A stretch of 64,000 nt of DNA from Klebsiella quasipneumoniae subsp. quasipneumoniae (GCF_020525925.1 NZ_CP084876.1:3410001-3474000), one strand, 5' to 3'. Shown: positions 8,883 through 19,741, numbered from the stretch's first letter. Notes: a model not told the origin generated them from the sequence alone. Numbers and translations: made by a program.

Positions 8883-9050
8883 TCAGGCCGTTAGTACCCT
8901 GTCCTCCATGGCTTCTCGCCAGCCTCCCAGCCACCATGAGCGTTGATTCAAGCTCTGGTATGGACACATTTCTTTCGATCTTCCTGCGATACCCGCCTGA
9001 TATCCGCGTTGATGTGCCCGTTCCAGGCGATCTCGTTTTTGTCTCTTCAT
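8883..9050 (-). CDS. rmf: Ribosome modulation factor
   Basis: A 55-codon gene read from ATG at 9050 to TGA at 8883. The product starts MKRQKRDRLERAHQRGYQAG and contains SKEMCPYQSLNQRSWWLGGW, matching E. coli Rmf along its whole length from memory. Rmf binds 30S subunits near the anti-Shine-Dalgarno end and dimerises ribosomes into inactive 100S particles in stationary phase. It is very basic, as expected. It lies between convergent fabA and same-strand pqiC, its E. coli position. A longer frame in another register overlaps it and is not coding. Confidence 0.96.
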   Translation of the reverse strand: MKRQKRDRLERAHQRGYQAGIAGRSKEMCPYQSLNQRSWWLGGWREAMEDRVLTA

Positions 9051-9244
9051 GCCTCGTTTCCCTCATTCTTTGATCTGGTGGAAAAGAAAACAGTGGTCGC
9101 AAATTGTGCAGCCACGGGTTACGAATACCGCGAAATGAAGGCGACGTCAATGCGCAAAATTCACGCCATTGTCATATTTGTGACCTATATAAGAGTTCAT
9201 TTTTTGTTCACCTGGCACACCGGCCGGTAACGAACTGACTTGAC

Positions 9245-9280
9245 AAAAAAAAGCCGCGCGGCTCAGATGAACCGCGCGGC
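9245..9280 (-). terminator. Terminator of the rlmL-uup-pqiABC operon
   Basis: On the minus strand, GCCGCGCGG (9280-9272) pairs with CCGCGCGGC (9261-9253) across a 10-base loop and is followed by eight T (9252-9245). It lies 22 bases after the pqiC stop and insulates rmf from the operon. Confidence 0.95.
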
Positions 9281-9302
9281 AGATCAGCGTGATGAATTTT
9301 AC

Positions 9303-9866
9303 TTATGGCAGACGGTTAAGCTCGCTGGCAATGGCTGCCGCCTCCTGGCTCCACGCCTGCGCCAGGGTCTTGACCATCGCATCATATCCATCCTGATCCT
9401 GCTTAAGCACGATGTTAAACGGGCGCTTGATCAGCTGCCCCTGATGCTTCAGCAGCCACTCACCGCTGACGATAACCCGCCCGTCGTAGCGTCCGTGAAA
9501 GCCGTTGACCGCGACGTTGAGCGTATCCTGTTCGCTACCCAGCGGCTGGGATGACACTACCCAGCCCGGCAGCTGTTGGCTCAGGTTCGCCACCAGCGTA
9601 GTGCGCAGCTGCTGGTCCAGCGGGCTGGCCCACAGATTATTATTGGCGATCACATACTGTACGTCGGTGGTCTGGTAGACCACCCCGTTACCCGCCAGAT
9701 AATCCGGGATGCTGACCTGCTCAACCCACAGCAGACGTGCCCCCTGGCTGGCGGCGCGCTGTGCGCCGCCCTGCGCCACCGGCAGCTGGTAATACGTTTT
9801 GCTTTCGCCGCCGCTACTGCATGCCGTCAGCACGCATACGGTTGCCGCGAGTAACCATTTTTTCAT
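9303..9866 (-). CDS. pqiC: Outer membrane lipoprotein PqiC
   Basis: A 187-residue lipoprotein of the ABC-transport auxiliary (YmbA/PqiC) family. The signal ends in lipobox LTAC with Cys16, and the next residues SSGG agree with sorting to the outer membrane. In E. coli it docks the PqiB tunnel to the outer membrane in a lipid-transport pathway across the periplasm. Its ATG overlaps the pqiB stop by one base (TAATG), so the two are translationally coupled. It is the last gene of the operon before a strong terminator. Confidence 0.95.
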   Translation of the reverse strand: MKKWLLAATVCVLTACSSGGESKTYYQLPVAQGGAQRAASQGARLLWVEQVSIPDYLAGNGVVYQTTDVQYVIANNNLWASPLDQQLRTTLVANLSQQLPGWVVSSQPLGSEQDTLNVAVNGFHGRYDGRVIVSGEWLLKHQGQLIKRPFNIVLKQDQDGYDAMVKTLAQAWSQEAAAIASELNRLP

Positions 9867-11503
9867 TATTTCGCTCCCTTCGGCTGTGGGTCTTTTTTAT
9901 CCTTCGCCTCAAATACCAGCGCATTGCTCTTATCATTGAGCGTTTTCAGGACCGGCTGCAGCTCGCGCAGCACCTGATCCAGACGCTGCATATCGGCCAC
10001 CATCTTATTGTAGGCCGCGGAGCCCGGCTGGAAGCCCTGCATGCTGCGGTTCAGCTCGCGCAGCGTCGTCTGCATATCGGCAGGCAACTGCTGCATCGAC
10101 TGGCTGGAGGTGATCTTATTCAGACTATCCAGCGTGGTCTGCACGTGCTGCATGGTCTTCTCGCTCTGCGCCAGGGTGCTCGTCGCCTGCTCCAGCAACG
10201 GATTGAGCGGCAGGTTATTAATCTTATCCAGCGCATCCATCAGACGCTGCTGGATCTGCGCCAGACCACCGCTGATGGTCGGGATAATCGGATAGCCGTT
10301 AAACTCCTGCATTTTCCCGCGCGGCGGCGCCTTCGGATAGAAGTCGAGATCGATATACAGCGCGCCGGTCACCAGATTGCCGGTTTTCAGCGAGCCGCGC
10401 AGTCCGCGGTTGATCAGATCGTCAATGTGGGCGCGAATATTCGGATCGCCGCCCAGCTGGTTAATCAGACGTTGCGGTTCAACCCGCACTTCCACCGGAA
10501 TGCGATAGTCGTCGTTCAAACGCTGCTTCAGACCGGGGATGAAGAATGGCACTTTGCCGACGGTTCCCAGACGGATGCCGCGGAACTCCACCGGCGCGCC
10601 GGGCTGCAGGCCGCGAACTGAGTCTTTGAAGAACATCACATAGTCAATATGTTCGGTAAAGACCGAATCCTGGATGCTCTTCTGATCGTCAAACAGATGG
10701 TATTCCGTTTTATTCGCCACCGGCTCGCCGAGATCCAGTCCTTCCGGAATATCGAAGCTCACGCCGCCGCCAAACAGCGTCGACAGCGAGCCCATCTCGA
10801 CGCGCATCCCCGCCGAGGTCAAATCGACAGCGATCCCACTGTCTTTCCAGAAGCGGACATTGGTGGTTACCAGGCGGTCATTGGGCGCATTGATGAACAA
10901 CTGATAAGTGATACGACGTTTCTGGGTGTCGAAGGTGCTGGTTTCCACCGACCCCACGCGATAGCCGCGGAACAGCACCGGATCGCCCGGCGACAGCTGG
11001 CCCGCCTTGCTGCTCTCCAGCAGAATACGGATCCCCTTGGCGTCCGGCGAGGCCAGCGGCGGAGAATCAAGCAGCGGATACTGCTCCGGCACCGTACCTT
11101 TCGACCCCGGCTGCAGTTCAATATAGGCCCCGGACAATAATGTTCCCAGGCCACTGATCCCCTCGCGCCCTACCTGCGGTTTAACCACCCAGAAGACGGA
11201 ATCGTTGTGCAGTAATTTCTGCATCCCGGAATTGAGGCGGGCTTTGATTTCCACGTGGGTTAAATCGTCGGTCAGCGTGGCGCTCTCCACCACCCCAACG
11301 TCCACGCTACGGCTCTTGATACGGGTTTTTCCCCCTTCAATCCCCTCCGCATTCGTGGTGATCAGCGTGACCTCAGGTCCCTGATGGCTGTAATGATAAA
11401 ACAGGATCCACGCCCCGATCAGCGCAGTGACGATAGGGAAGATCCACACCGGTGACCAGTTCTTCACCTTCTGCACTTTCGCTTCTCCGCTCTTATTTTC
11501 CAT
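9866..11503 (-). CDS. pqiB: MCE protein PqiB, trans-periplasmic lipid conduit
   Basis: A 545-residue protein with one N-terminal membrane span (about residues 18-37, WIFPIVTALIGAWILFYHY). Three MCE domains follow, starting near residues 45, 160 and 285. A long helical C-terminus from about 420 forms, in E. coli, a hollow needle through the hexamer. It moves lipids between the membranes with PqiA and PqiC. I use the ATG at 11503, which gives MENKSGEAKVQKVKNWSPVW like E. coli; a 20-residue upstream extension lies inside pqiA. It overlaps pqiA by 11 bases and pqiC by one. Confidence 0.96.
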   Translation of the reverse strand: MENKSGEAKVQKVKNWSPVWIFPIVTALIGAWILFYHYSHQGPEVTLITTNAEGIEGGKTRIKSRSVDVGVVESATLTDDLTHVEIKARLNSGMQKLLHNDSVFWVVKPQVGREGISGLGTLLSGAYIELQPGSKGTVPEQYPLLDSPPLASPDAKGIRILLESSKAGQLSPGDPVLFRGYRVGSVETSTFDTQKRRITYQLFINAPNDRLVTTNVRFWKDSGIAVDLTSAGMRVEMGSLSTLFGGGVSFDIPEGLDLGEPVANKTEYHLFDDQKSIQDSVFTEHIDYVMFFKDSVRGLQPGAPVEFRGIRLGTVGKVPFFIPGLKQRLNDDYRIPVEVRVEPQRLINQLGGDPNIRAHIDDLINRGLRGSLKTGNLVTGALYIDLDFYPKAPPRGKMQEFNGYPIIPTISGGLAQIQQRLMDALDKINNLPLNPLLEQATSTLAQSEKTMQHVQTTLDSLNKITSSQSMQQLPADMQTTLRELNRSMQGFQPGSAAYNKMVADMQRLDQVLRELQPVLKTLNDKSNALVFEAKDKKDPQPKGAK

Positions 11504-12761
11504 GTTGTTGTCTTTCCTCATGGCTTGAATCTGGCTCACGATCCCACAGTAAACGGGGATCAAACGTCATGGCTGAAAACATGGTCATCACCACCACCAG
11601 CGCAAACATAACCGCGCCGATGGCGGGATAGATATTCATCAACCCTCCCATGCGCACCAGCGCAGAGAGTACGGCGATGACAAAAACATCAATCATTGAC
11701 CAGCGGCCAACAAATTCCACCACTTCATAGATCAGATGCATGCGTTCCGAATCGCGCGCACCGTTGCCATTGGCATTCCAGCACAGCCAGGCGATAGCGA
11801 TCATCTTTAGCGTCGGCACCATAATACTGGCAATAAAAATCACCAGCGCCACCGGATAAGACCCCTCGCTCCACAGTAAAATTACCCCGGCCATGATGGT
11901 TGACGGCATTTTATCGCCCAGCAGATCGGTGATCATGATCGGCATAATATTGGCGGGGAGATAGAGGATAAATGAGGTCACCAGCAGGGCCAGCGTCCAC
12001 TGCAGGCTGTTTTTACGCCGCGCCGTTCCTTTACTATGACAGCGCGGGCAGACCGTCTGGTCGACGGGTAACACCGCCGTGCAGCAGGCGCAGGAGCGCA
12101 GCCCCTGGCGGATGCCGGCCACTCCGACCTTCAGCGGTTGGCTAATGGCTGGCATGGGGGCAATATCATCCCACAGCCAGCGGCGGTCGACGCACTGGAA
12201 AGTGCGTAACTGCAGCAGACAAAACATGCACCACGGAACAAAGCTCAGACCGATACCGATATCGCCATAGGCCATCAGCTTAACGAAGCTCACCAGCACG
12301 CCGGCAAGAAAGATCTCCGCCATTCCCCACGTCTTCAGGTGAAACAGAATTCGCGCCAGAAACGCTTTCAGGCCAGCGGGCATCCTGACCCGATTGACCA
12401 ACAGCAGAATGGTGACCAGGCAAAAGGCCGGTACCAGTTGCACAAAGAGTAAAAAGAAGGTGCCGAGGCTGGCGTAATCCTCGGTAAATAACACATTGGG
12501 AATTTCCAACAGCTCTATTTCGCTGCTGATCCCGCCCACTTTCATGTAGATAAATGGAAACAGGTTGGCCAACAGCAGCATAAACAGCGCGACCAACGCG
12601 TAAGCCGTGGGACGCTGGCGAGGCGCGTCCCACGTGGTGGTTAACGTTGTACCGCAGCGCGGGCAAGCGGCTTTCTGGCGATGCTCCAGCTGCGGCAAAG
12701 CCACCAGCAAATCACATTGGGGACATAAAATATGTCGCGCAGCATGATGATGATCGCACAT
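11493..12761 (-). CDS. pqiA: PqiA inner membrane protein
   Basis: A 422-residue polytopic protein made of two related halves, each with about four membrane spans. Each half is preceded by a zinc-ribbon-like pair of Cys motifs: CPQCD and CPRC near residues 13-36, and CACC and CPRC near residues 230-250. It is the membrane partner of PqiB and belongs to the SoxRS-responsive paraquat-inducible locus of E. coli. It begins 14 bases after uup and overlaps pqiB, so it is within the operon. Confidence 0.95.
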   Translation of the reverse strand: MCDHHHAARHILCPQCDLLVALPQLEHRQKAACPRCGTTLTTTWDAPRQRPTAYALVALFMLLLANLFPFIYMKVGGISSEIELLEIPNVLFTEDYASLGTFFLLFVQLVPAFCLVTILLLVNRVRMPAGLKAFLARILFHLKTWGMAEIFLAGVLVSFVKLMAYGDIGIGLSFVPWCMFCLLQLRTFQCVDRRWLWDDIAPMPAISQPLKVGVAGIRQGLRSCACCTAVLPVDQTVCPRCHSKGTARRKNSLQWTLALLVTSFILYLPANIMPIMITDLLGDKMPSTIMAGVILLWSEGSYPVALVIFIASIMVPTLKMIAIAWLCWNANGNGARDSERMHLIYEVVEFVGRWSMIDVFVIAVLSALVRMGGLMNIYPAIGAVMFALVVVMTMFSAMTFDPRLLWDREPDSSHEERQQHGK

Positions 12762-12775
12762 GACAACTCCTCGGC

Positions 12776-14683
12776 TCAGGCGCCGTTCTTTAATCCTTCG
12801 AGATATTCCCAGCGTTCAAAGGCTGCTTCCAGCGCCTGTTCCGCTTCGGCCAGCTTTGCCAGCACCTGCTGCGTGCGATCGTGCGGTTGTCCAAAGAAGT
12901 CGGGATCGGCAACCTGTTCCTGCAGCGTCTGCAGTTCGGCCTCGAGAGCTTCCAGCTTCTGCGGCAGCTGTTCCAGCTCGCGCTGCAGGTTATAGCTTAG
13001 TTTGTTCCCACCGCGTTTGACAGTTTCTGCTTTTGGCTGAGCGACTTCCATCGTTTTTTTCGCTGCCGGCTGCTTCTGCGCCAACGACTGGGCCTGCTGG
13101 CCGCGGGCATCGTGATAGCCGCCGATGTACTGGCCGATGCGACCGCCGCCTTCGAAGATCCAGCATTCGGTTACGGTGTTATCCACGAACTGACGATCGT
13201 GGCTTACCAGCATCACGGTGCCCTGATAGCCATCGATCAGCTCTTCCAGCAGCTCCAGCGTTTCGACATCCAGGTCGTTTGTCGGTTCATCGAGAATCAA
13301 TAAGTTGCTGGGTTTCAGGAACAGCCGCGCCAGCAGCAGGCGGTTACGTTCCCCACCGGAGAGCGCGCGCACCGGGGTCATCGCCCGTTTTGGATGGAAC
13401 AGGAAGTCCTGCAGGTAGCCCAGCACATGGCGCGGCTTACCGTTAACCATCACCTCTTGCTTACCTTCCGCGAGGTTATCCATCACCGTCCGATCCGGAT
13501 CCAGCTCTGCGCGGTGCTGGTCGAAGTAGGCGACTTCCAGTTTAGTACCGACGTGGATCCGCCCGCTGTCGGCCTGCAGCTGGCCAAGCATCAGCTTCAG
13601 CAGCGTGGTTTTCCCACAGCCGTTGGGGCCAATCAGGGCAATCTTGTCGCCACGCTGGATCTGCGCGGAGAAATCTTTCACCAGCACTTTGCCATCAACC
13701 TGGTAGTTGACGTTCTCCATTTCGAACACGATTTTGCCGGAGCGCGAAGCCTCTTCAACCTGCATTCTGGCACTGCCCATCACTTCCCGGCGCTCTCCGC
13801 GCTCGCGACGCATCGCCTTCAGGGCGCGAACGCGGCCTTCGTTACGCGTGCGGCGCGCTTTGATCCCCTGGCGGATCCATACCTCTTCCTGGGCCAGCTT
13901 GCGGTCGAATTCCGCATTCTGCAGCTCTTCAACCCGCAGGGCTTCCTCTTTATCCAGCAGATACTGATCGTAATCGCCCGGGTAGGTCACCAGCTTGCCG
14001 CGATCGAGGTCGACGATGCGCGTCGCCATATTGCGGATAAAGGAGCGGTCGTGCGAAATAAAGATAATGGTGCCTTTAAAGGTTTTGAGGAACCCTTCCA
14101 GCCAGTCGATGGTTTCGATATCCAGGTGGTTGGTGGGTTCATCGAGCAGCAGCACGCGCGGCCCGCTGACCAGCGCGCGGCCCAGCGCCGCTTTACGCAG
14201 CCAGCCACCGGACAGGGATGCCAGCTGCGCGTTGGCGTCGAGACCAAGCTGCTCAATCACTTCGTTAATGCGGCTGTCCAGCTGCCACAGCCCCAGGTTA
14301 TCGAGCTGCTCCTGCAGGCGCGCCAGTTCATTTAAATTTTTGTCACTCGGATCGGTCATGACCTGATGCGACACGTCATGATAGGCCTTCAGGTAGGCCG
14401 CCTGCTCGGCGATGCCTTCCGCGACAAAATCGTACACCGTACCGGCGACATTGCGCGGCGGATCCTGCTGCAGACGCGCCACAATCAGATCCTGTTCATA
14501 AATAATGCGCCCGTCATCCAGCCCCTGCTCGCGGTTGAGGATCTTCATCAGGGTCGATTTACCGGCGCCGTTGCGTCCGACGAGGCAGACGCGTTCGTTA
14601 TCTTCGATATGCAGCTCGGCATTATCCAGCAGCGGCGCATCGCTGAAGGAAAGCCAGGCGCCGTGCATACTAATCAGTGACAT
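12776..14683 (-). CDS. uup: ABC-F ATPase Uup
   Basis: A 635-residue soluble ABC-F protein with two ATPase domains. Domain 1 has Walker A GRNGAGKST near residue 36, signature LSGGWLRKA and Walker B LLLDEPTNHLD. Domain 2 has Walker A GPNGCGKTT near residue 352, signature LSGGERNRL and Walker B LILDEPTNDLD. A charged helical C-terminal domain starts near 555; in E. coli it binds branched DNA. ABC-F proteins act on the ribosome, and uup mutants show raised precise transposon excision. It lies 12 bases after rlmL and 14 before pqiA. Confidence 0.96.
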   Translation of the reverse strand: MSLISMHGAWLSFSDAPLLDNAELHIEDNERVCLVGRNGAGKSTLMKILNREQGLDDGRIIYEQDLIVARLQQDPPRNVAGTVYDFVAEGIAEQAAYLKAYHDVSHQVMTDPSDKNLNELARLQEQLDNLGLWQLDSRINEVIEQLGLDANAQLASLSGGWLRKAALGRALVSGPRVLLLDEPTNHLDIETIDWLEGFLKTFKGTIIFISHDRSFIRNMATRIVDLDRGKLVTYPGDYDQYLLDKEEALRVEELQNAEFDRKLAQEEVWIRQGIKARRTRNEGRVRALKAMRRERGERREVMGSARMQVEEASRSGKIVFEMENVNYQVDGKVLVKDFSAQIQRGDKIALIGPNGCGKTTLLKLMLGQLQADSGRIHVGTKLEVAYFDQHRAELDPDRTVMDNLAEGKQEVMVNGKPRHVLGYLQDFLFHPKRAMTPVRALSGGERNRLLLARLFLKPSNLLILDEPTNDLDVETLELLEELIDGYQGTVMLVSHDRQFVDNTVTECWIFEGGGRIGQYIGGYHDARGQQAQSLAQKQPAAKKTMEVAQPKAETVKRGGNKLSYNLQRELEQLPQKLEALEAELQTLQEQVADPDFFGQPHDRTQQVLAKLAEAEQALEAAFERWEYLEGLKNGA

Positions 14684-14695
14684 TCTTTATTCCTT

Positions 14696-16801
14696 TCAGG
14701 CTGCGGTAATCAGCCAGCAGTTGTGGATCTGACGGTTGCGGGCAAAATCCTGCGACAGCGTTTTTTGCGAAATCTCTTGCGCCTTCAGGCCAAGCGCCGC
14801 CAGCCCGTCATGATCCATACGGAAACCGCGTTTGTTATTCGAGAACATAATGGTGCCGCCTTTACGCAGCAGACGTTTCAGATCGGTCATCAGGCGAATG
14901 TGATCGCGCTGGACGTCGAAAGCATCTTCCATTCGTTTGGAGTTGGAGAAGGTCGGCGGATCGATAAAGATCAGATCGAACTGCTCGGTGCTCTCCCGCA
15001 GCCAGCCCAGCACGTCCGCCTGCATCAGGCGATGCGCGCGGCCGGTCAGGCCATTGAGACGCAGGTTGCGTTCCGCCCATTCCAGGTAGGTGCGCGACAT
15101 ATCCACCGTGGTGGTGGAGCGCGCGCCGCCGAGACCGGCGTGGACGCTGGCGCTGCCGGTATAGGAGAACAGGTTCAGGAAGTCCTTGCCTTTGCTCATC
15201 TGGCCGAGCATACGGCGGGCGATACGGTGGTCGAGGAACAGACCGGTATCCAGGTAGTCGGTGAGGTTGACCCACAGGCGCGCGTTGTACTCCTGCACCT
15301 CGATAAAGTCGCCCTTCTCCGCCATCTTCTGGTACTGGTTTTTCCCCTTCTGCCGCTCGCGGGTCTTCAGCACCAGCTTGTTAGGCGCCATGTCCAGTAC
15401 GGCGATGGTCGCGGCGATAATATCGAACAGGCGCTGGCGCGCTTTGTGCGCATCGACGGTTTTCGGCGGGGCATATTCCTGGACCACCACCCAGTCGGCG
15501 TAGCGGTCGATGGCCACGTTGTATTCCGGCAGGTCAGCATCGTACAGGCGATAGCATTCAATGCCTTCCTGACGGGCCCATTTTTCAAACTTCTTCAGGT
15601 TCTTACGCAGACGGTTAGCAAAATCTTCCGCCAGCATCGCCGGCTTGCCGCCTTCGCTCTCCGCCAGGTGATAATTCTTCTGTACGCAGTCCAGCGGGCC
15701 GTTCTTGGCTTTAAACTGTTTGTCGGCGCGCAGCTGCAGGCAGCTTAACAGCTCCGGCGAGGCGCTGAACACCGACAGGTTCCAGCCGCCAAACTGACTT
15801 TTCATGATCCGGCCCAGCAGGCTGTGCAGGGCAATCAGCGCCGGCTCGCTTTCCAGACGCTCGCCGTACGGCGGGTTGCTGATCACGGTGCCGTACGGGC
15901 CTTTCGGTAGCGGATTATTCAGCTGGGCGACGTCTTTGACTTCAAAATCGATCAGCTCGCCGATGCCGGCCCGACGGGCGTTGCGACGGGCGCGGTCAAT
16001 GACGCGTTCGTCGACATCAGAGCCATAGAAGCGTGACCCATATGCCGCCAGCCCCTGACGGGCGCGCGTTTGCGCTTCCGCTTTCACTTCTTTCCAGATG
16101 GCGTCGTCGTGCTGCGCCCAGCCGCCAAAGCCCCAGTGGCCGCGGTGCAGACCCGGCGCGCGGTCGGTCGCCAGCATCGCCGCCTCAATCAGCAGGGTAC
16201 CGGAGCCGCACATCGGATCGAGGAGCGGGGTGCCCGGCACCCAGCCGGAGCGCATCACGATCGCCGCCGCGAGGTTTTCTTTGATCGGCGCCATACCGGT
16301 GCCATCGCGGTAGCCGCGCAGGTGCAGGCCTTCGCCGCTCAGATCCAGCGAGATGTGCGCCGTCTCTTTGTTCAGCCAGACGTTGATCCGCAGATCGGGC
16401 GACTCACGATCGACGTTCGGGCGCGGCAGGTTCTTACGGGTGAAGCTGTCGACAATGGCGTCTTTGACCTTCAGCGCACCGTACTGGCTGTTGCGGATCT
16501 CCTCATTGAGGCCGCTAAAATGCACCGCGAAGGTGGCGCCAGGGTTGAACATCTCCGTCCACGGAATGGCCTGTACGCCGAGGTACAGATCCAGATCGCT
16601 GTATACGCGACACTCGCCCAGCGGCAGCATGATGCGCGAAGCCAGCCGGCTCCACATCAGGCTTTGATACAGCAGGCGCGTATCCCCCTGAAAATGGACC
16701 CCGCCCTGGACTACCTGGCAGTCCGTCGCGCCAAGCCCTTCCAGTTCAGTTTTTAACAGCTCTTCCAGCCCACGAGCCGTACTGGCAAACAGAGAATTCA
16801 T
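14696..16801 (-). CDS. rlmL: Bifunctional 23S rRNA methyltransferase RlmKL
   Basis: A 701-residue fusion of two SAM-dependent methyltransferases. The N-terminal half has a THUMP domain (about residues 45-155) and the m2G2445 enzyme with LDPMCGSGT and the catalytic NPPYGER. The C-terminal half is the m7G2069 enzyme RlmK, with [13 protein letters not shown] as SAM loop and [10 protein letters not shown]. Length matches E. coli (702). It is the first gene of the operon with uup and pqiABC; its promoter must lie in the 99 bases to divergent ycbX. Confidence 0.97.
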   Translation of the reverse strand: MNSLFASTARGLEELLKTELEGLGATDCQVVQGGVHFQGDTRLLYQSLMWSRLASRIMLPLGECRVYSDLDLYLGVQAIPWTEMFNPGATFAVHFSGLNEEIRNSQYGALKVKDAIVDSFTRKNLPRPNVDRESPDLRINVWLNKETAHISLDLSGEGLHLRGYRDGTGMAPIKENLAAAIVMRSGWVPGTPLLDPMCGSGTLLIEAAMLATDRAPGLHRGHWGFGGWAQHDDAIWKEVKAEAQTRARQGLAAYGSRFYGSDVDERVIDRARRNARRAGIGELIDFEVKDVAQLNNPLPKGPYGTVISNPPYGERLESEPALIALHSLLGRIMKSQFGGWNLSVFSASPELLSCLQLRADKQFKAKNGPLDCVQKNYHLAESEGGKPAMLAEDFANRLRKNLKKFEKWARQEGIECYRLYDADLPEYNVAIDRYADWVVVQEYAPPKTVDAHKARQRLFDIIAATIAVLDMAPNKLVLKTRERQKGKNQYQKMAEKGDFIEVQEYNARLWVNLTDYLDTGLFLDHRIARRMLGQMSKGKDFLNLFSYTGSASVHAGLGGARSTTTVDMSRTYLEWAERNLRLNGLTGRAHRLMQADVLGWLRESTEQFDLIFIDPPTFSNSKRMEDAFDVQRDHIRLMTDLKRLLRKGGTIMFSNNKRGFRMDHDGLAALGLKAQEISQKTLSQDFARNRQIHNCWLITAA

Positions 16802-16900
16802 ATCGTCACTTTTACTTAAAGAAAATTGGTGCGCATTATAGCCAATATGTGCCCTATGTCATAAAGTTATAGGCTTATTTTTGGAACCCGGAGGCAGCGT

Positions 16901-18010
16901 ATGGTAACGCTCTCGCGTCTTTTTATTCATCCCGTTAAATCCATGCGCGGCATGGGCCTGACCCACGCCTTTGCCGATATCAGCGGCCTGGCCTTCGATC
17001 GCCTGTTTATGGTCACCGAAACCGACGGCACCTTTATTACCGCCCGTCAGTTTCCGCAAATGGTGAAATTTATTCCGGCGCCGCTGCATGATGGCCTTCA
17101 CCTGACCGCACCGGACGGCAGCAGCGCCGTGGTGCGTTTTAACGATTTCGCCCCTCAGGCCGAGCCGACAGAAGTCTGGGGCAACCATTTTACCGCCCTT
17201 ATCGCGCCCGCCGCCGTTAATCAGTGGCTCAGCGGCTTTTTCAATCGCGATGTCCAGCTGCGCTGGCTGGGGCCACAGTTAACCCGCCGGGTGAAGCGCC
17301 ACGATGCGGTACCGCTCTCCTTCGCCGACGGCTACCCTTACCTGCTGGCTAACGAGGCCTCGCTGCGCGACCTGCAGCAGCGCTGCCCGGCAAGCGTAAG
17401 CATAGAACAGTTTCGCCCTAATCTCGTGGTCACCGGCGCGGCGGCCTGGGATGAAGACAGCTGGAAAGTGATCCGCGTCGGCGAGGTGGTATTTGACGTC
17501 GCCAAGCCGTGCAGCCGCTGCATTTTTACCACCGTCAGTCCGGAGCGCGGGCAGAAGCATCCCAGCGGAGAGCCGCTGGAAACCTTAAAGCGCTTCCGCA
17601 CCGCGCAGGATAATGGCGATGTCGACTTTGGTCAGAACCTGATAGCCCGTAACAGCGGCGTGATCCGGGTGGGGGATGAAGTGGAAATCCTCGCCCGCGG
17701 CCCGGCGAAAGCCTACGGCGCCGGCGAAAGCGACGATACCCCGGCTCCCGAGGCGCAGCAGCAGGCCACGGTTGCCATTGAATGGCAGGGTCAACAATTT
17801 ACCGGCAATAACCAGCAGGTGCTGCTGGAACAACTGGAGCAACAGGGCATTCGCGTACCCTACTCGTGTCGGGCGGGGATCTGCGGCAGCTGCCGCATCC
17901 GTCTTGAAGAGGGGGAAGTGAGTCCGTTAAAGAAAAATGCGGTCGCCGGAGATGGCACCATTCTCGCCTGCAGCTGCGTGCCGAAAACGGCCCTGCGCCT
18001 GGCGCCTTAA
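16901..18010 (+). CDS. ycbX: MOSC-ferredoxin protein YcbX
   Basis: A 369-residue protein with an N-terminal MOSC beta-barrel (about 1-120), the catalytic MOSC domain (about 120-265), and a C-terminal 2Fe-2S ferredoxin domain (about 285-369). The cluster Cys are in [15 protein letters not shown] and ILACSC. The MOSC Cys is seen in [10 protein letters not shown]. In E. coli it detoxifies N-hydroxylated base analogues such as 6-hydroxylaminopurine using molybdenum cofactor, with CysJ as electron donor. Its stop overlaps that of convergent zapC by 4 bases. Confidence 0.95.
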   Translation: MVTLSRLFIHPVKSMRGMGLTHAFADISGLAFDRLFMVTETDGTFITARQFPQMVKFIPAPLHDGLHLTAPDGSSAVVRFNDFAPQAEPTEVWGNHFTALIAPAAVNQWLSGFFNRDVQLRWLGPQLTRRVKRHDAVPLSFADGYPYLLANEASLRDLQQRCPASVSIEQFRPNLVVTGAAAWDEDSWKVIRVGEVVFDVAKPCSRCIFTTVSPERGQKHPSGEPLETLKRFRTAQDNGDVDFGQNLIARNSGVIRVGDEVEILARGPAKAYGAGESDDTPAPEAQQQATVAIEWQGQQFTGNNQQVLLEQLEQQGIRVPYSCRAGICGSCRIRLEEGEVSPLKKNAVAGDGTILACSCVPKTALRLAP

Positions 18011-18549
18011 ACCGCCTGCCCCAGGCTGTAGCTGACCGCGCTTTGCGCCGGCTGCAGCCTGTCGTTCATGATTTTAATCACATCGCCCAGCTGCATAACG
18101 CGGCCGGCAAGCGTGAGACCCGGCTGGGCCAGCAGACAAAGCGCGGCGTTATCGCCCGGCTCCACCACCAGCAAATTGACCTGCTCCCCGGTATCGCTCA
18201 GCCAGACGCAGGCCGCGTCGCCGCCGCTCGGCTGCCAGTGATGGGGATGGGCGACGAAGTGCCAGCTTTTCGGCATCTGCGGTTTGAGAAAACGGATCGC
18301 GGTTAATGCGTTGAGGACTAATTCCGCCCGCTGCTCTTTCGACAACTCGAAATCGCGGCATTTTTCTTCAAAGGAGAAATAGAGCGCGGCGTCATCGACG
18401 CAGAATCCCGATGGGGCAAAAGCGTCCGGGGTCAGCATGCGCCGGGCGAAGCGCGAGCGAAATAACATGCCATTGGCCAGATCGAGCATCATGCGGTCGT
18501 GCTCTTCATCGTAATACCAACGCCAGTTATCGTCAGGTTTAATCCGCAT
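18007..18549 (-). CDS. zapC: Cell division protein ZapC
   Basis: A 180-residue cytoplasmic protein that binds FtsZ and promotes lateral bundling of protofilaments at the Z ring. The N-terminus ([20 protein letters not shown]) and the central [15 protein letters not shown] region are those of the E. coli family. It lies between pyrD on the same strand and convergent ycbX. A GGGGGA stretch precedes the start. There are no membrane segments. Confidence 0.95.
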   Translation of the reverse strand: MRIKPDDNWRWYYDEEHDRMMLDLANGMLFRSRFARRMLTPDAFAPSGFCVDDAALYFSFEEKCRDFELSKEQRAELVLNALTAIRFLKPQMPKSWHFVAHPHHWQPSGGDAACVWLSDTGEQVNLLVVEPGDNAALCLLAQPGLTLAGRVMQLGDVIKIMNDRLQPAQSAVSYSLGQAV

Positions 18550-18671
18550 TTTTCCCCCTGTCCCCTTTCATACGCCTCTGCAAAGTTGTTGCGACTTGCC
18601 GCAGAATATTTTCTAAAATTAAGAAAAGTCTAAAATGTTTAAATAAGCAACAGTGAGGGAATATAAAACAA

Positions 18672-18695
18672 CCAGGGCCGGAAATAAAGCCCTGG
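18672..18695 (-). terminator. Probable pyrD terminator
   Basis: On the minus strand CCAGGGC (18695-18689) pairs with GCCCTGG (18678-18672) over a 10-base loop, followed by the T-rich TTGTTTTATATT. It stands 24 bases after the pyrD stop, before zapC. Confidence 0.7.
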
Positions 18696-18718
18696 GTGGG
18701 ATTCAGAGGAGGAAAAGA

Positions 18719-19729
18719 TTAGATGTGGGTAACAATTTCTTTAATCAGCGGCGGACCTTTAAAAATAAATCCGGAATAGATCTGCACCAGCGATGCTCCG
18801 GCGGCCATTTTTTCCCGCGCGGCAATCACGGAATCAATACCGCCCACGCCAATGATAGGCAAGCGGCCATTGAGCTCAGCAGAGAGCATACGGATAATTT
18901 CGGTACTTTTTAATTGTAATGGACGACCGCTAAGTCCGCCGGTCTCATCGCAATGTTTCATTCCCTGAACCAGAGAACGATCGAGGGTGGTATTGGTGGC
19001 AATCACGCCATCAATATTATGACGCACGAGGCTATCGGCAACCTGGATCAATTCCTCAGGCAAAAGATCCGGCGCGATCTTCACGGCGACCGGAACATAT
19101 TTTTGATGCTTCTGCTGCAGCTCAAGCTGCTTATTTTTAATACCGGAGAGTAAATCATCGAGCGCTTCGCCGTATTGCAGCGTGCGCAGCCCCGGGGTAT
19201 TCGGCGAGGAGATATTAATGGCGATATAGCCGGCGTAGGGATAGACTTTTTCCATACAAATCAGGTAATCATCTTTCCCGTGCTCAACCGGCGTGTCTTT
19301 ATTTTTGCCGATATTGATGCCCAGCACGCCGTCAAAATGCGCCTTTTTCACGTTCTCAACCAGGTTATCGACGCCATGGTTATTAAAGCCCATGCGGTTG
19401 ATCAACCCCTCGGCATCCACCAGACGGAAGATCCTTGGCTTATCGTTGCCCGGTTGCGGACGCGGCGTCACGGTGCCGATCTCAATGGATCCAAAACCCA
19501 TCGCGCCCAGCGCGTCAATGCATTCCCCGTTTTTATCCAGCCCGGCCGCCAGACCCAGCGGGTTTTTAAAGGTCAGCCCCATGCAGGTGACAGGCCTGGC
19601 CGGCACCTTCTGGCGAACCAGTATTTCCAGCGGCGTCCCGGTGACACGGCGTAATTGTTGAAAGGTAACTTCATGAGCGCGCTCAGGATCGAGCTGAAAA
19701 AGGGCTTTACGAACGAAGGGGTAGTACAT
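18719..19729 (-). CDS. pyrD: Dihydroorotate dehydrogenase, quinone-dependent (class 2)
   Basis: A 336-residue flavoenzyme that oxidises dihydroorotate to orotate with membrane quinone in pyrimidine synthesis. The amphipathic N-terminus ([20 protein letters not shown]) is the quinone/membrane helix typical of class 2. The FMN region ([20 protein letters not shown]), the substrate and catalytic stretch ([11 protein letters not shown]) and the phosphate loop (GVGGIDS) are intact. I chose ATG at 19729 by homology and AGGAG 7 bases upstream. The leader carries a hairpin and a PurR-like site (separate entries). Confidence 0.97.
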   Translation of the reverse strand: MYYPFVRKALFQLDPERAHEVTFQQLRRVTGTPLEILVRQKVPARPVTCMGLTFKNPLGLAAGLDKNGECIDALGAMGFGSIEIGTVTPRPQPGNDKPRIFRLVDAEGLINRMGFNNHGVDNLVENVKKAHFDGVLGINIGKNKDTPVEHGKDDYLICMEKVYPYAGYIAINISSPNTPGLRTLQYGEALDDLLSGIKNKQLELQQKHQKYVPVAVKIAPDLLPEELIQVADSLVRHNIDGVIATNTTLDRSLVQGMKHCDETGGLSGRPLQLKSTEIIRMLSAELNGRLPIIGVGGIDSVIAAREKMAAGASLVQIYSGFIFKGPPLIKEIVTHI

Positions 19730-19741
19730 GAACTCTCCTGG

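Noticed and set aside
8869..9150. 93-codon minus-strand frame over rmf
   Set aside because: The rmf register gives a clear family match; this frame does not.
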